DNA of 64,000 nucleotides from BOG-1155 sp963717985 (GTDB lineage Bacteria > Desulfobacterota > Syntrophorhabdia > Syntrophorhabdales > WCHB1-27). The position numbers and the translations under genes are program-made. Shown here in pieces: positions 8,820 to 17,760 of the stretch. Where the stretch lies: positions 186,001-250,000 of the forward strand of contig CAVQYC010000003.1 of assembly GCA_963717985.1 (NCBI GenBank), read 5' to 3'. A model generated the notes under the pieces. The model made no database searches. It was not told where the DNA came from and saw only the letters and a program-made list of their open reading frames with translations. Position 1 is the first letter of the stretch. Each line of letters begins with the position of its first letter.

Positions 8820-9190
8820 CAGGCCCCTCCGCCAATTAGGCTTTCAATGTTATCAAGGAGGACCTCCGTTTGTACGGGCTTGGTCAGGAACACATTGATA
8901 CCTGCCCCGTAGGCCTCCTCCTGTAACTCCCTGTCGCTTGTCGTCGTAAGCATTATCACGGGGAGGTGCAGATTGTAGTAACCGTTCCTCAAACTCTTGA
9001 CGAACGATATGCCGTCCATGTTCGGCATGTTCAGATCCACTATCACTAGGTCGATCTCATAATTACTCAGCTTTTCCAGGGCATCCAGGCCGTCTTCCGC
9101 TTCTTCGGTGATATAGTCTTTTCGCCTGAGCACGTATCCTATGAATTTCCTTATGGTAGGAGAATCATCAACAATCAGGATTTTTTTCAT
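8819..9190 (-). CDS. cheY: Chemotaxis response regulator CheY
   Basis: 123 aa single receiver domain. The acidic pocket is in ILIVDDSPTIRKF (D8, D9), the phosphorylated Asp is D52 in VIVDLNMPNMDG, and the conserved Thr and Lys are in LTTTS and LTKPV. With no output domain and a place between cheR and cheA, it is most likely the CheY that acts on the flagellar switch. It starts two bases after cheR ends. Confidence 0.93.
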   Translation of the reverse strand: MKKILIVDDSPTIRKFIGYVLRRKDYITEEAEDGLDALEKLSNYEIDLVIVDLNMPNMDGISFVKSLRNGYYNLHLPVIMLTTTSDRELQEEAYGAGINVFLTKPVQTEVLLDNIESLIGGGA

Positions 9191-9192
9191 CT

Positions 9193-10020
9193 TTATCCCT
9201 TTTGATAGGCAATCGTACCGGGAAAGATCAAAGGTTTAAACCCCCGCGATATGTTGTGCAGACTCTCCGCATGCCCGATGGTAAGATAGCCTTTTGGCTT
9301 GAGCGATTCATAAAGGTTCTCGATTACTTTCTTTTTCCCTTTTTCATCAAAGTATATGAGTACGTTCCTGCAAAAAATCATATCCATCTGTCTATATTTT
9401 CGGTAGGAATCTGAATCCATTAAGTTCAAAAAATCCAGGGTCACATGTTTTTTTACCGCGTCGTTCAATACGTACATGCCTTTCTTCTCTGTAAAATACT
9501 TCTGCAGCGCACCCTTGTCCGTATTCCTGATGCTGTACTGGTTGAAAATACCCCTCTTCGCGGATTCCAGCGCCTTCGTGCTTATGTCCGTCCCGAAGAT
9601 CGCAAAAGGCAGGGGCCTGCCCATCTGGCTGCTCAGATCGAGCATGAGAATCGCCAGCGTATAGGGCTCCTCCCCGGTAGAACAGCCGGCGCTCCAGATT
9701 TTCAGCCCCCCTTCAGGCCAGCATCCATTCGCGTAATTTTTCTGCACGATAATCTTAAATGCATCTAGTTGAGGAGGATTTCTGAAAAAACTGGTTTCAT
9801 TCGTCGTGACGAGGTCGAACAGGGCGATCAGCTCCTGCCCTGTCTTCTGCCCTCCGTATTTCAGATAATAGTGGTACTCTTCGAAGGAAGAGAGGCCGAG
9901 CTCCTCGATTCTGCCGGCCAACCTGCTTTCGAGGAGATACCCCTTGTTCTCCGCAAAGTAGATGCCCGCTTTCTCGTAAACAAAATCCCTGAGAAGGACA
10001 AATTCCTGGTTTGTCAGCAT
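9193..10020 (-). CDS. cheR: Chemoreceptor methyltransferase CheR
   Basis: 275 aa. It has the N-terminal helical CheR domain (FVLLRDFVYEKAGIYFAENKGYLLESRL), the SAM-binding motif IWSAGCSTGEEPYTLAI, and the later MDMIFCRNVLIYFD and GYLTIGHAESL blocks. It methylates receptor glutamates and is balanced by CheB. Its start overlaps the stop of the HEAT-repeat gene by 7 bases, so both belong to one transcript. Confidence 0.95.
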   Translation of the reverse strand: MLTNQEFVLLRDFVYEKAGIYFAENKGYLLESRLAGRIEELGLSSFEEYHYYLKYGGQKTGQELIALFDLVTTNETSFFRNPPQLDAFKIIVQKNYANGCWPEGGLKIWSAGCSTGEEPYTLAILMLDLSSQMGRPLPFAIFGTDISTKALESAKRGIFNQYSIRNTDKGALQKYFTEKKGMYVLNDAVKKHVTLDFLNLMDSDSYRKYRQMDMIFCRNVLIYFDEKGKKKVIENLYESLKPKGYLTIGHAESLHNISRGFKPLIFPGTIAYQKG

Positions 10021-11855
10021 GCTTCCTCGGATAGGGAGAGCTTCTCCAGCGCCAACGTCGCGGCGGTCAACACGTCCTCATCAATGCTCTTCGTGAAAGG
10101 TCTTATATAGGGGATCGCCCTCTTGTCGTGAAGCTCGGAAAGGGCCTTCAGGCTGCCGATCTTAATGAGATTATTCTCATCCTTCAGCCCGCCGACAAAA
10201 GTGGAGAAGAGAGAAGGGTCTCCAAAGACGGCAAGGGCAGCGAGGGCATGATATCTCGTCCATAAGGGCTGGAGGGGATCGAGAAATATCTCCATCAACA
10301 GTTGTCTGAAACCTTTCAATCTCTTTACGCCGATCACCTTGAGCACCTCATCCGGGATATCACCGCTCTTGAGCACCGTCTCGAAGAGGTTCAGATATCT
10401 TTCATCCTCAACAAAATTGCCGATCACGCGGATGGCCGTTTGTCGCACCTTTTCGTCGGCGTCTCCTATCAGCCTTTCCAGAAAAGGAAAGTTGGTGCTC
10501 GCATCTATGTAAGGGGTAACGGCAAGATAAATCTTTTTATCCTCCGGACCGCCGTTCGTCACAAAACCGTTTATCGCCTCCAAGGCCAGGGCCGTATCAA
10601 GCCTGAGCAGGGCGACCAAAGCTTTTCTCCTGACATCCGCGAATCCCTTCTTTGCGATAAGCTCGACGTCCCGGGTCAGCTCACGCATGGACATGGCGCC
10701 TGCAATTGCCGCTGCTTCAGCCTGGATGTGGCCGTCGTCATCCCGCATGGCCTCCCGGATGATTCTATGGCCGTTTCCATTGGTGATCCTGCCCAGTTGT
10801 TTCATGATCTCTCTCTTCGCGGGCAGAGACGATGATTGAAAACAGCGCAGAAGCAACTGGTCATCGACTTTGCAGCCCACGCCCCCGCAAGCCCTGATCA
10901 CGGGCAGCGTGTACTCCTCCACCGACAGGTATTCTCCCAGGTGAAGGCTCCATACTTCCTGCAGCTCCATGAAAAGGCACAGTATCTTTTCGTACTCCTC
11001 TCCGTCAGGGTCTATATCCTTGAGGACGTCAAGCATTGCCCGGGCCGAATCGGGGTGCTTGAAATGAACAAGCAGATTGATGATCTTCAATGATTTCCTT
11101 TTTTCCTCTCTCAGGCAATGCAGGAGATGCTGGAATAGGTCTTCACCCATGACCGATACCAGCTTTTCACATATGGGGCTGTCACCGTGTTCGATGATGA
11201 TCCTTATGAAAATATGCCTTTTTTCCTTTTCCAGGTTGTTGACAAAATTGACTATCTCGTCCACTATTCTGTCATCCCCGAAGCCTACGAGCGCCTCACA
11301 CGCTACAAGCGACAGCTCCCCCCCACGGCGCATAAACACCTCCATGAGTGCCGGCACCGCCCGTCTGTTCCCTGTCCGCGCCAGACTGTAAATGGCCGAG
11401 AAAGCGGCCCATTCTTCTTCATACAGCACATCCAGTAGTACATCGACCGCCCTCGGATCATCGAATTCACCAAGGGCCGCTACCGCGGCATTCTTTACAT
11501 TCTCGTCCTCGTCGTGCACTTTCTCGATGAGGTGAGGCAGAGACGACACGTGCTTCAGGCTCCCCAGGACCTCGCACCCATAGACTCTGATGTCTTCGTT
11601 CGGATGGTAGAGAAGATGAATGACCGCATCTATGCCGTAATTCCCCGTTTTACGCAAGATATCGAGCACGTCCATCCTCAGGGAGGTATTTTTGTGGTTC
11701 AGAAGCTGCACCACACGCTCTACCAGTTCCTTGCTGGGAGACGATACGAGCTTTTCTACGATCCTGGCTCTGGTGAAATCATCGGATTGCCCTAATTCAG
11801 AGACGAGTCCGCTGAGGACTCTACCGGTAACTTTTGCTCTTCGCGCCTCTTTCAT
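10014..11855 (-). CDS. HEAT-repeat protein in the chemotaxis operon
   Basis: 613 aa soluble protein made of tandem alpha-helical HEAT/PBS-lyase-like repeats through most of its length. Recognisable units include IDAVIHLLYHPNEDIRVYG, DENVKNAAVAALGEFDDPRAV, and ADEKVRQTAIRVIGNF. No catalytic motif, signal peptide or membrane segment was seen. Such repeats usually form protein-binding scaffolds. Being locked between cheB and cheR with a coupled downstream gene suggests an adaptor for the chemotaxis array; that role is inference. Confidence 0.85.
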   Translation of the reverse strand: MKEARRAKVTGRVLSGLVSELGQSDDFTRARIVEKLVSSPSKELVERVVQLLNHKNTSLRMDVLDILRKTGNYGIDAVIHLLYHPNEDIRVYGCEVLGSLKHVSSLPHLIEKVHDEDENVKNAAVAALGEFDDPRAVDVLLDVLYEEEWAAFSAIYSLARTGNRRAVPALMEVFMRRGGELSLVACEALVGFGDDRIVDEIVNFVNNLEKEKRHIFIRIIIEHGDSPICEKLVSVMGEDLFQHLLHCLREEKRKSLKIINLLVHFKHPDSARAMLDVLKDIDPDGEEYEKILCLFMELQEVWSLHLGEYLSVEEYTLPVIRACGGVGCKVDDQLLLRCFQSSSLPAKREIMKQLGRITNGNGHRIIREAMRDDDGHIQAEAAAIAGAMSMRELTRDVELIAKKGFADVRRKALVALLRLDTALALEAINGFVTNGGPEDKKIYLAVTPYIDASTNFPFLERLIGDADEKVRQTAIRVIGNFVEDERYLNLFETVLKSGDIPDEVLKVIGVKRLKGFRQLLMEIFLDPLQPLWTRYHALAALAVFGDPSLFSTFVGGLKDENNLIKIGSLKALSELHDKRAIPYIRPFTKSIDEDVLTAATLALEKLSLSEEAC

Positions 11856-11883
11856 TGGCCTTTCCTCTATCCGTAATTGTTGC

Positions 11884-11919
11884 CCCTTAAGTTACGGCAC
11901 GGGTCCCGTAACTTAAGGG
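11884..11919. repeat. Perfect 14-bp inverted repeat between cheB and the HEAT-repeat gene
   Basis: Arms CCCTTAAGTTACGG (11884-11897) and its exact complement (11906-11919), with an 8-base loop, fill the 72-base gap downstream of cheB and upstream of the HEAT-repeat gene. As RNA it is a strong hairpin inside the operon. It lacks a U-run, so it may stabilise or divide the transcript rather than end it. A protein-binding site is also possible. Confidence 0.7.
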
Positions 11920-11927
11920 ACGCATCC

Positions 11928-12956
11928 CTAGAGTATCCTGACAATTTCCTCCGGCATCCGCTCCATGGGAAGCACCGCGTCCGCCAAGCCGGCGCTGATG
12001 ACCGCCTTGGGCATACCGTAGACCACGCACGTCTCTTCATCCTGGGCAATAACATAGCCCCCCTTTGATTTCAGCTCCTTAAACCCGACCAGCCCGTCGT
12101 TTCCCATGCCCGTCAAGATCAGGCCGGCGGCGCTCGACTCGTACGCCGTTGCCGTGGTACCCATAAGCAGGTCGACAGAGGGGCGGTAGATGTAGGTACC
12201 ATTATGCACAAGTTCTACTGTTACCTGCCGGCCTCTCCTTCGCAACGCAAGATGGCTATCGCCCGGGGCGATCAACGCAACGCCGGGTGTAAGGACCTCC
12301 TTGTCCTCCGCCTCCTTCACGGCCATTGGCGATATCTTATCGAGCCTTTCCGCAAAGGATTGGGTGAAGAGCCGCGGCATATGCTGGGCGATCACGATGG
12401 GGACCGGAAAGTCTTTCGGGAGATGTGAGAGAATATACTGGAGCACAGGCGGGCCGCCTGTAGACGCCCCGATAGAAAGTATGCTCCGCTTTACGGAAGC
12501 CCCAGGGCTGATGGAGAGAGGGCGGGCCGGATGGTTGGAGAGAAGACCCTTCAGACGCAGCTTTGCCCGGTTTTTGGCCACATTTTTCACTTTACCGATG
12601 AGCTCCTGCTCCTTGTCCGCGAGGGTGAAGTTTGAAAAATCTTTCGTTACGAAGTCACTTGCTCCTATGCTCAATGCTTCCATCGTGATGTCTGCATGGT
12701 CTCGGGTCAGTGTGCTCAGCATAATGACTGGAACCGGATTAGCCGACATGATATGTTTCAACGTTTCTATGCCGTTCATTCCCGGCATTTCCACGTCCAG
12801 AGTCACTACCTCCGGCTTCAATTTCTCGATCTTCTCGATGGCTTCACAGCCGCTCCCGGCTGTCCCTATTACCTCTATCAGAGGATCCTTCTCGAGTATC
12901 CTCGATATGATCTTTGTCATGACTCTGGAATCGTCGACGACGAGGACTTTTATCAA
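11928..12956 (-). CDS. cheB: Chemotaxis methylesterase CheB
   Basis: 342 aa. The N-terminal receiver has D54 in VTLDVEMPGMNG, and a linker leads to the CheB esterase domain. The catalytic triad motifs are visible: SIGASTGGP (Ser), VIAQHMPRLF (His) and LTGMGNDGL (Asp). It removes methyl groups from chemoreceptors and may deamidate glutamines. It overlaps the upstream HDOD gene by 4 bases. Confidence 0.96.
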   Translation of the reverse strand: MIKVLVVDDSRVMTKIISRILEKDPLIEVIGTAGSGCEAIEKIEKLKPEVVTLDVEMPGMNGIETLKHIMSANPVPVIMLSTLTRDHADITMEALSIGASDFVTKDFSNFTLADKEQELIGKVKNVAKNRAKLRLKGLLSNHPARPLSISPGASVKRSILSIGASTGGPPVLQYILSHLPKDFPVPIVIAQHMPRLFTQSFAERLDKISPMAVKEAEDKEVLTPGVALIAPGDSHLALRRRGRQVTVELVHNGTYIYRPSVDLLMGTTATAYESSAAGLILTGMGNDGLVGFKELKSKGGYVIAQDEETCVVYGMPKAVISAGLADAVLPMERMPEEIVRIL

Positions 12957-13825
12957 CCTTCTCCTCCGAAGGAACTTCCAAGGAATCTCTCGATCTCCTT
13001 CAGCTTGTCATAGGCCGCCTCAAAAAGGTCCATGTCGTGGCTCAGCAGGTATCTCTCGGGCATCTCCGATTGCAGGAATTCCCGCTGTTTCTTAAAAAAC
13101 GTTTCGAAGTCGATAAAGTCTTTGTCGAAGTCGGTCTGCATCGCGAGATTGTCCGCGAGCCAAACTGTATACAACTCTCCTCTCTCTCCTATCTCCCCAC
13201 GGAGATGATGAAATCGCACGCTCTCTACGATCGCTTCCGGCAGGTCCCATAACTCCAGCAACATCGACCCTATTCTTGCATGATCCGTACCAAGAACCGC
13301 CCTCTCGGCCTCCGGCCTCCCCCATGCTCTCTGCTCCATCAGGACGTTGATTTTCTGCCACTCTTCCTTGAAGAATTGATACACGATAATAATGCCGATA
13401 TCATGCAGCATGCCGCTCAGATGGGCCGCCTTCGGGTTGCCCAATCCGAAGGCGGAGGCGACAGTCTCTGCGAAGACGGCGCAGGATAAGGAATGGCGGA
13501 CAAATCCCTTGCGGTCAAAGAACCCATTTTCCCCGTCGAGCATCGAGAGGAAGGGCATGTGCAGAATGATGGAGGAGAGACCCGCATACCCTATTACGGC
13601 AACTGCCTGTTCCACGCTTTCACTACGACGGAACGTTTTCCTCCCGCAATAGGCGCTTTTCGTCGCCTTGAGCACCTCGCCCGCCAACGAGGGGTCCATG
13701 TGTCTCACCAGGTCGGATACGGAACTCCTGGGGTCCTCGATGATCTTCATCACCTCGCCGGCAATGCACGGGAGGGTCGGCAGGAATTCGATTTGCGCTA
13801 TCCTATCTCTTATGTAATCATCCAT
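12953..13825 (-). CDS. HDOD domain protein
   Basis: 290 aa. The HDOD domain covers about residues 10-215: FLPTLPCIAGEVMKIIEDP, LVRHMDPSLAGEVLKATKSAYCG, AVAVIGYAGLSSIIL and HLSGMLHDIGIIIVYQF. HDOD proteins are HD-related regulatory modules, often tied to motility and c-di-GMP signalling, and usually lack phosphodiesterase activity. As first gene of the transcript running into cheB, it probably takes part in chemotaxis control. Its exact partner is unknown. Confidence 0.88.
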   Translation of the reverse strand: MDDYIRDRIAQIEFLPTLPCIAGEVMKIIEDPRSSVSDLVRHMDPSLAGEVLKATKSAYCGRKTFRRSESVEQAVAVIGYAGLSSIILHMPFLSMLDGENGFFDRKGFVRHSLSCAVFAETVASAFGLGNPKAAHLSGMLHDIGIIIVYQFFKEEWQKINVLMEQRAWGRPEAERAVLGTDHARIGSMLLELWDLPEAIVESVRFHHLRGEIGERGELYTVWLADNLAMQTDFDKDFIDFETFFKKQREFLQSEMPERYLLSHDMDLFEAAYDKLKEIERFLGSSFGGEG

Positions 13826-13946
13826 CGAATCTTATGTATTATCGGAACCGGCAGGAATGAACTTTAGACAAGAGTGCGGTCTCAGAGAAACATCGTGTGA
13901 AATAGCCCGCCCTGGGCTGGAGTATCGGCGCTTTCGCTACTGCCTG

Positions 13947-14957
13947 TTAAGCGTCCTCAAACGACAGCGGATCCTGTAGGGAAGCTCTCTGCTTCCAGCC
14001 CCACCCCTTGCCCTGCTGATATACGTGCTCCGAGAAGACATAGGGGTTCTCCCCGCGAAGCCAGTGGATCAGGCGGTCTTTCGCCCGATCCGGCACCTCG
14101 CTCCACTTAACCCGGCTGACTGAAAGACGCGGGTCGCCCAGCCCTTCGAAATGGAGAATGAATCTCTGGATCGTCTCCCGTGCCCTGTCGCTCATAGGCT
14201 TGTGAAGAATGATGGCGCCGATCTCTTTCTTGAACCTGGACGGCTCCCATCCGGGCCATGGCAGAAGGTCTCTGAAAAGCATGACAAGGAGATTGCCCGT
14301 GGGCCGGTCGAGCCGATTGCGGCACGTGGCGGTTGCGCATTCGACCACCCTCCGGAAGAAGGCCGACTGAGGCTCGATGCGCCATTCGTCGATGAAGGAG
14401 GTGAGATTACTTCCGCCGCCAACGAGCTTGTCGGCCATGATCCGAGGCGCATCGCTTGTAAGCAGGGCCTCGGTTTGCGCCTGCCATTTGTGCAAGACCT
14501 GGTTGGTCCCCCTATACCGGTGTAACAAACCTTTTATGATCTGGACGGACGGGGCTATCTGCGGCATATTCTCCCACATGCAGTGGCACGATCGGACGAG
14601 GCCGGCCAGCGTGCGCCAGTTGAGTTCAATTCCGGAACTCGGAACGTACGCGAGGAACCTGGCATCAGTTGCGATCTCCGGCACCCAGCAGAGAAACCTG
14701 ATGGTCCTCCTATCGAGGGATTCCTTGTTGCCGCGGACCTTCTCGGTCCAGTCCTTCATGTATCGTTCCAGGGGCGCGCCTCGGTGCACCACAGGGGCAT
14801 CTATACTGCGCACCGTGCTTCGCAGGTTCTGAAGGCTCACCGCCGCAGGCTTTTCCGTGATACGCCGGGCTGCGTCGTCGAGATCGTTCACCAGTTCCCG
14901 CACGAGGGAGTTCAGGTCTTTCAGCAGGACATCATGATTCTTTTGCGCGTGGTCCAT
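13947..14957 (-). CDS. zorC: ZorC-like protein (EH_Signature-type), third gene of a Zorya-like operon
   Basis: 336 aa soluble protein that starts one base after zorB ends. The C-terminal third carries the pattern I associate with the EH_Signature family of ZorC: FEGLGDPRLSVSRVKWSEVPDRA, then LIHWLRGENPYVFSEHVYQQ and a basic, aromatic tail (GKGWGWKQR). The N-terminal part is helical and unrecognised. In type I Zorya, ZorC acts with ZorD in phage defence, by current models as a DNA-associated component. The call rests on operon position plus this motif, so it is moderately sure. No zorD follows; the next gene is the HDOD gene. Confidence 0.62.
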   Translation of the reverse strand: MDHAQKNHDVLLKDLNSLVRELVNDLDDAARRITEKPAAVSLQNLRSTVRSIDAPVVHRGAPLERYMKDWTEKVRGNKESLDRRTIRFLCWVPEIATDARFLAYVPSSGIELNWRTLAGLVRSCHCMWENMPQIAPSVQIIKGLLHRYRGTNQVLHKWQAQTEALLTSDAPRIMADKLVGGGSNLTSFIDEWRIEPQSAFFRRVVECATATCRNRLDRPTGNLLVMLFRDLLPWPGWEPSRFKKEIGAIILHKPMSDRARETIQRFILHFEGLGDPRLSVSRVKWSEVPDRAKDRLIHWLRGENPYVFSEHVYQQGKGWGWKQRASLQDPLSFEDA

Positions 14958-14958
14958 T

Positions 14959-15630
14959 TCATCCTCTCACTGTTCTGAAGGTTTCCGCAAGAGGCATCTG
15001 CTCGATGGAGCGAAAACGGAGCTTGAATATGACGCGCCTGCTCATGGAGGTGTTCTCCTCCCCTGAAGCGTCCTTGACAAGCTCTGCGCTGCCTCTTCCT
15101 GTAGCGGACAAAAGCTGAAGGAATGTGGCCTTCTCTTCCCGCATGCCGCCGTCATCGAGGATGTTCAGGCTGGCCCGGACAACGGACATGGACCTCTTCT
15201 GGCTCAAATCCCAGTTATGCCGGTCCGTCCCTGACGAATCCGTATGTCCCTCGACAATGATCGAGTTCACTTCTTGTGAAAACCTGGGGGAGCAGACAAC
15301 AGTGGACAGCTTGGGGATAAAGGCCCGTAAGAAGGCATCACCGGCATGCGAGATCTCGGCGCGGTCAAGCTTGAAGGCCAGGAGGTCTTCAGGGACAAGG
15401 ACGAGAAGACCGAGAGGGTCTTTAGGGTCCGTCTTCACCTCTATCCCGCCGGACACGAACTCCTTGAGCGCGCTTCGCATCTCCGCAAGGACGGAATTCC
15501 TTGTCGTCTGTCTCTCCTCCTGTGCATTGTTGAGGGATGCACAGAGCAGCAGGATGAAGATCACGGCCAAAGAGGTCATGAGGTCGACAAACGAATTGGA
15601 TAATACGGCGTCACTCCTGCCACGAGACAT
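14959..15630 (-). CDS. zorB: ZorB-like OmpA/MotB-family membrane protein
   Basis: 223 aa. One N-terminal membrane helix holds a conserved aspartate (SNSFVDLMTSLAVIFILLLC), as in MotB/TolR proton-channel stators. After a periplasmic linker comes an OmpA-like peptidoglycan-binding domain (IIVEGHTDSSGTDRHNWDLSQKRS). With ZorA it would form a proton-driven inner-membrane motor. The N-terminus and gene order (A-B-C) fit Zorya better than flagellar MotB, which normally follows a short MotA of about 250-290 aa. Confidence 0.8.
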   Translation of the reverse strand: MSRGRSDAVLSNSFVDLMTSLAVIFILLLCASLNNAQEERQTTRNSVLAEMRSALKEFVSGGIEVKTDPKDPLGLLVLVPEDLLAFKLDRAEISHAGDAFLRAFIPKLSTVVCSPRFSQEVNSIIVEGHTDSSGTDRHNWDLSQKRSMSVVRASLNILDDGGMREEKATFLQLLSATGRGSAELVKDASGEENTSMSRRVIFKLRFRSIEQMPLAETFRTVRG

Positions 15631-15633
15631 CGG

Positions 15634-17442
15634 CTACCTCATATTCTGCGAAGCGTAAGCCATTTTGTTCACGGCGTTGTGCAGCTCGTCGAGCTGTTCT
15701 CCCAGTTCGTCAATGGAGCCTGAGAGGCGTCCTGTGGCCTGAGAAATGAAGTTGTCGGCTGTTGTCGTGAGCAGGGTGAAGTGTTTTTCCGTGACGGTCG
15801 AGTAGCCGCCGAGGTGCCGGGCGATCTGGGCAAGGAGCTCCCTGGCGTGGCTCTCAACAGTCTGAAACATCGCATCGTATGCGGTCATCGACGCCTGGAT
15901 CCGCTGCCATACCTCCTCCTGCTCACGGGCAAAACCCTGCATGCGTTCGATCTGCCCGGAGCTTGAGGAAAGCAGCCGCACAGCTATCTCCTGGCTCTCT
16001 GCAACAGACTGCGTTATCCCGGCCAGGGATGAGATGTTCCTGTTTACCTCCGCGGCCAGGGATGAGAGGCCATCCGTCGTCTCATTGTGCCGTCCGATGG
16101 CGCTCGTAAACTGCCTGAGAGTGCTATCGAGGGCTTCCCTTAACGCGTCCACCCTCCCCATCTCAGCGCTGTGTCTTTCGAGGAGCGCCGCCAATTGCTC
16201 CGTGCTTCTCGATGCGAGGGAGCCTGCCTGATCGAGCACCTCTCGCGCACTGCCCGTCGATCTCTCGGAAGTCTTCTCAATAACGGCGGACAGTCGGTTT
16301 GAAAGATCCGTCATTTTACTGGACATATCAAGGGTAATGGCGGCCATGGCCTTTTCCATGGAACCCATCGATTCTCCTGTATGGTCCTGCAATCTTCCCA
16401 TGAGGTTGCCCACAGCCCCCGTCATCTGCTCGATCTGGGTCTGCCGGCTCGCGGCCTCATTTGCGGCCGTGCGCGTGGCCAGATCCACCAGCTCGCCCAT
16501 GACGTTGCCGGTCATACTCAACTGGCTGTTCATTTGCTGAAGCATGGCCGCGGTGCTTCCCAGCGATTCCGACATCTGCCCGAATTGGCCTTGGGCCGCG
16601 CCGGTGAGGGACTCATTGAACGTGACGGCCATTCTGTCCAGCGCAGGCTCGATAGTGTGGGCCAGACCCTGACTCAACTCAAAGGCAAACGCCGCGTCCC
16701 TGCCCCTTAAGGCCTCCAACTGGTCGACGATCTCCTTATGGCTATCGAGCAATATCTGAGAGGGTGTCAATCTGGGCAACAGGTCTCGAAGGGTTACACC
16801 AAGGGCGAGGGTACGCACCGTCACCGGGTAAAAAAGACCCTTCTCAAAGAAGACAAGGGTGGTGGCACAGGCAACGGCAACCACCGAAGAAAGGAATTTT
16901 CCTGAAAGCCCCTGTATCAGCAGATCAAGCCCCTGTATCCTGTTGTGTGTCAACCGTACATCCAACAGGGCAACAAGGATCGCAAGAAAGGTTGCAAGAA
17001 GACCCACTCCTGTGATGATAGCGGATGCATTCCTGTAGCTCTGGCTTCCCGAGGCCATTGATTCTTTGAAGACAGCCCCGATATCCTCGGCAATCCAAAA
17101 ACGTTCTTCCCCGCTTCTGTCGGTCCTGCTTATCATGGAAGAGGAAATGGTCTGCCATGCGGTCACCAGAGGAGGTAGATTGTTGAAAACCTTTTCTATC
17201 TCCTTCAAGGAGCGCGCGGAGATGCCGTTGCGACGTCTCTGTGCTGCGGGGTGTTCCGGGCGAAGCGCGTTGAGCCATCTGTCGGCAACGGAGACGGTGC
17301 GCTGTCGGATTTTTGACTCCTGCAGCTGCCGAAGAAAAATCGACGCGCAATACACAATGAGTCCGGCAGAGACCAGCCACGAGAAAACCGGCGCCCGGAG
17401 GCCGAAAAGTTCCCACTGGGCCTTCAAAAGATAAATATTCAC
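15634..17442 (-). CDS. zorA: ZorA-like MotA/ExbB-family motor protein with long cytoplasmic tail
   Basis: 602 aa. A first membrane helix is near residues 17-35 (FSWLVSAGLIVYCASIFL). A MotA/ExbB channel region follows, with helices near 140-165 (AIITGVGLLATFLAILVALL) and 183-200 (LSSVVAVACATTLVFF). The remaining 400 residues are a largely coiled-coil tail rich in Q, S, A and E. A long intracellular tail is the mark of ZorA and distinguishes it from flagellar MotA. It leads the operon zorA-zorB-zorC, with 3-base and 1-base gaps. Confidence 0.78.
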   Translation of the reverse strand: MNIYLLKAQWELFGLRAPVFSWLVSAGLIVYCASIFLRQLQESKIRQRTVSVADRWLNALRPEHPAAQRRRNGISARSLKEIEKVFNNLPPLVTAWQTISSSMISRTDRSGEERFWIAEDIGAVFKESMASGSQSYRNASAIITGVGLLATFLAILVALLDVRLTHNRIQGLDLLIQGLSGKFLSSVVAVACATTLVFFEKGLFYPVTVRTLALGVTLRDLLPRLTPSQILLDSHKEIVDQLEALRGRDAAFAFELSQGLAHTIEPALDRMAVTFNESLTGAAQGQFGQMSESLGSTAAMLQQMNSQLSMTGNVMGELVDLATRTAANEAASRQTQIEQMTGAVGNLMGRLQDHTGESMGSMEKAMAAITLDMSSKMTDLSNRLSAVIEKTSERSTGSAREVLDQAGSLASRSTEQLAALLERHSAEMGRVDALREALDSTLRQFTSAIGRHNETTDGLSSLAAEVNRNISSLAGITQSVAESQEIAVRLLSSSSGQIERMQGFAREQEEVWQRIQASMTAYDAMFQTVESHARELLAQIARHLGGYSTVTEKHFTLLTTTADNFISQATGRLSGSIDELGEQLDELHNAVNKMAYASQNMR

Positions 17443-17690
17443 GATAACTCCTTTGCAGCATCGTCAATGAGCAATGACGCCTCCCCTGGATGCTGGGGAT
17501 AATACTGTAGATAAAGATGCAATAACAGTGCCGTCATGCAGTCGAGCCATGAAAAAGTGACGAGTGACGGAATCGGTCACCTCATTCTTTTTTGATTGAC
17601 GCTGTCAAGCCTTGACCTCGATACTCACGACACAGTTGTCCTGAAAGAAGAATTTACAAGTCCAACATTTTCCCACAAATAATTTCGTAA

Positions 17691-17705
17691 ACACTTTTCA
17701 AGTGT
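17691..17705. promoter_or_regulatory. Inverted repeat in the divergent zorA / unknown-gene promoter region
   Basis: ACACTT-TTC-AAGTGT is a perfect 6-bp dyad in the 318-base gap between the divergent starts of zorA (17442) and the gene at 17761. It lies about 55 bases before the latter, and an AT-rich TATAGAT (17717-17723) follows, which may be a -10 box. Apart from this dyad I see no gene in 17443-17760. Operator role is inference. Confidence 0.4.
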
Positions 17706-17760
17706 GCTATTGTTATAGATTGGCGCCACTCAAAATCACACTTCAGACCGGAGGTTTCGC

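Noticed and set aside
14959..17442. Flagellar stator motA-motB
   Set aside because: The MotA-like protein has a 400-residue coiled tail, the order continues into an EH_Signature-like gene, and it reads as ZorA-ZorB despite the neighbouring chemotaxis genes.
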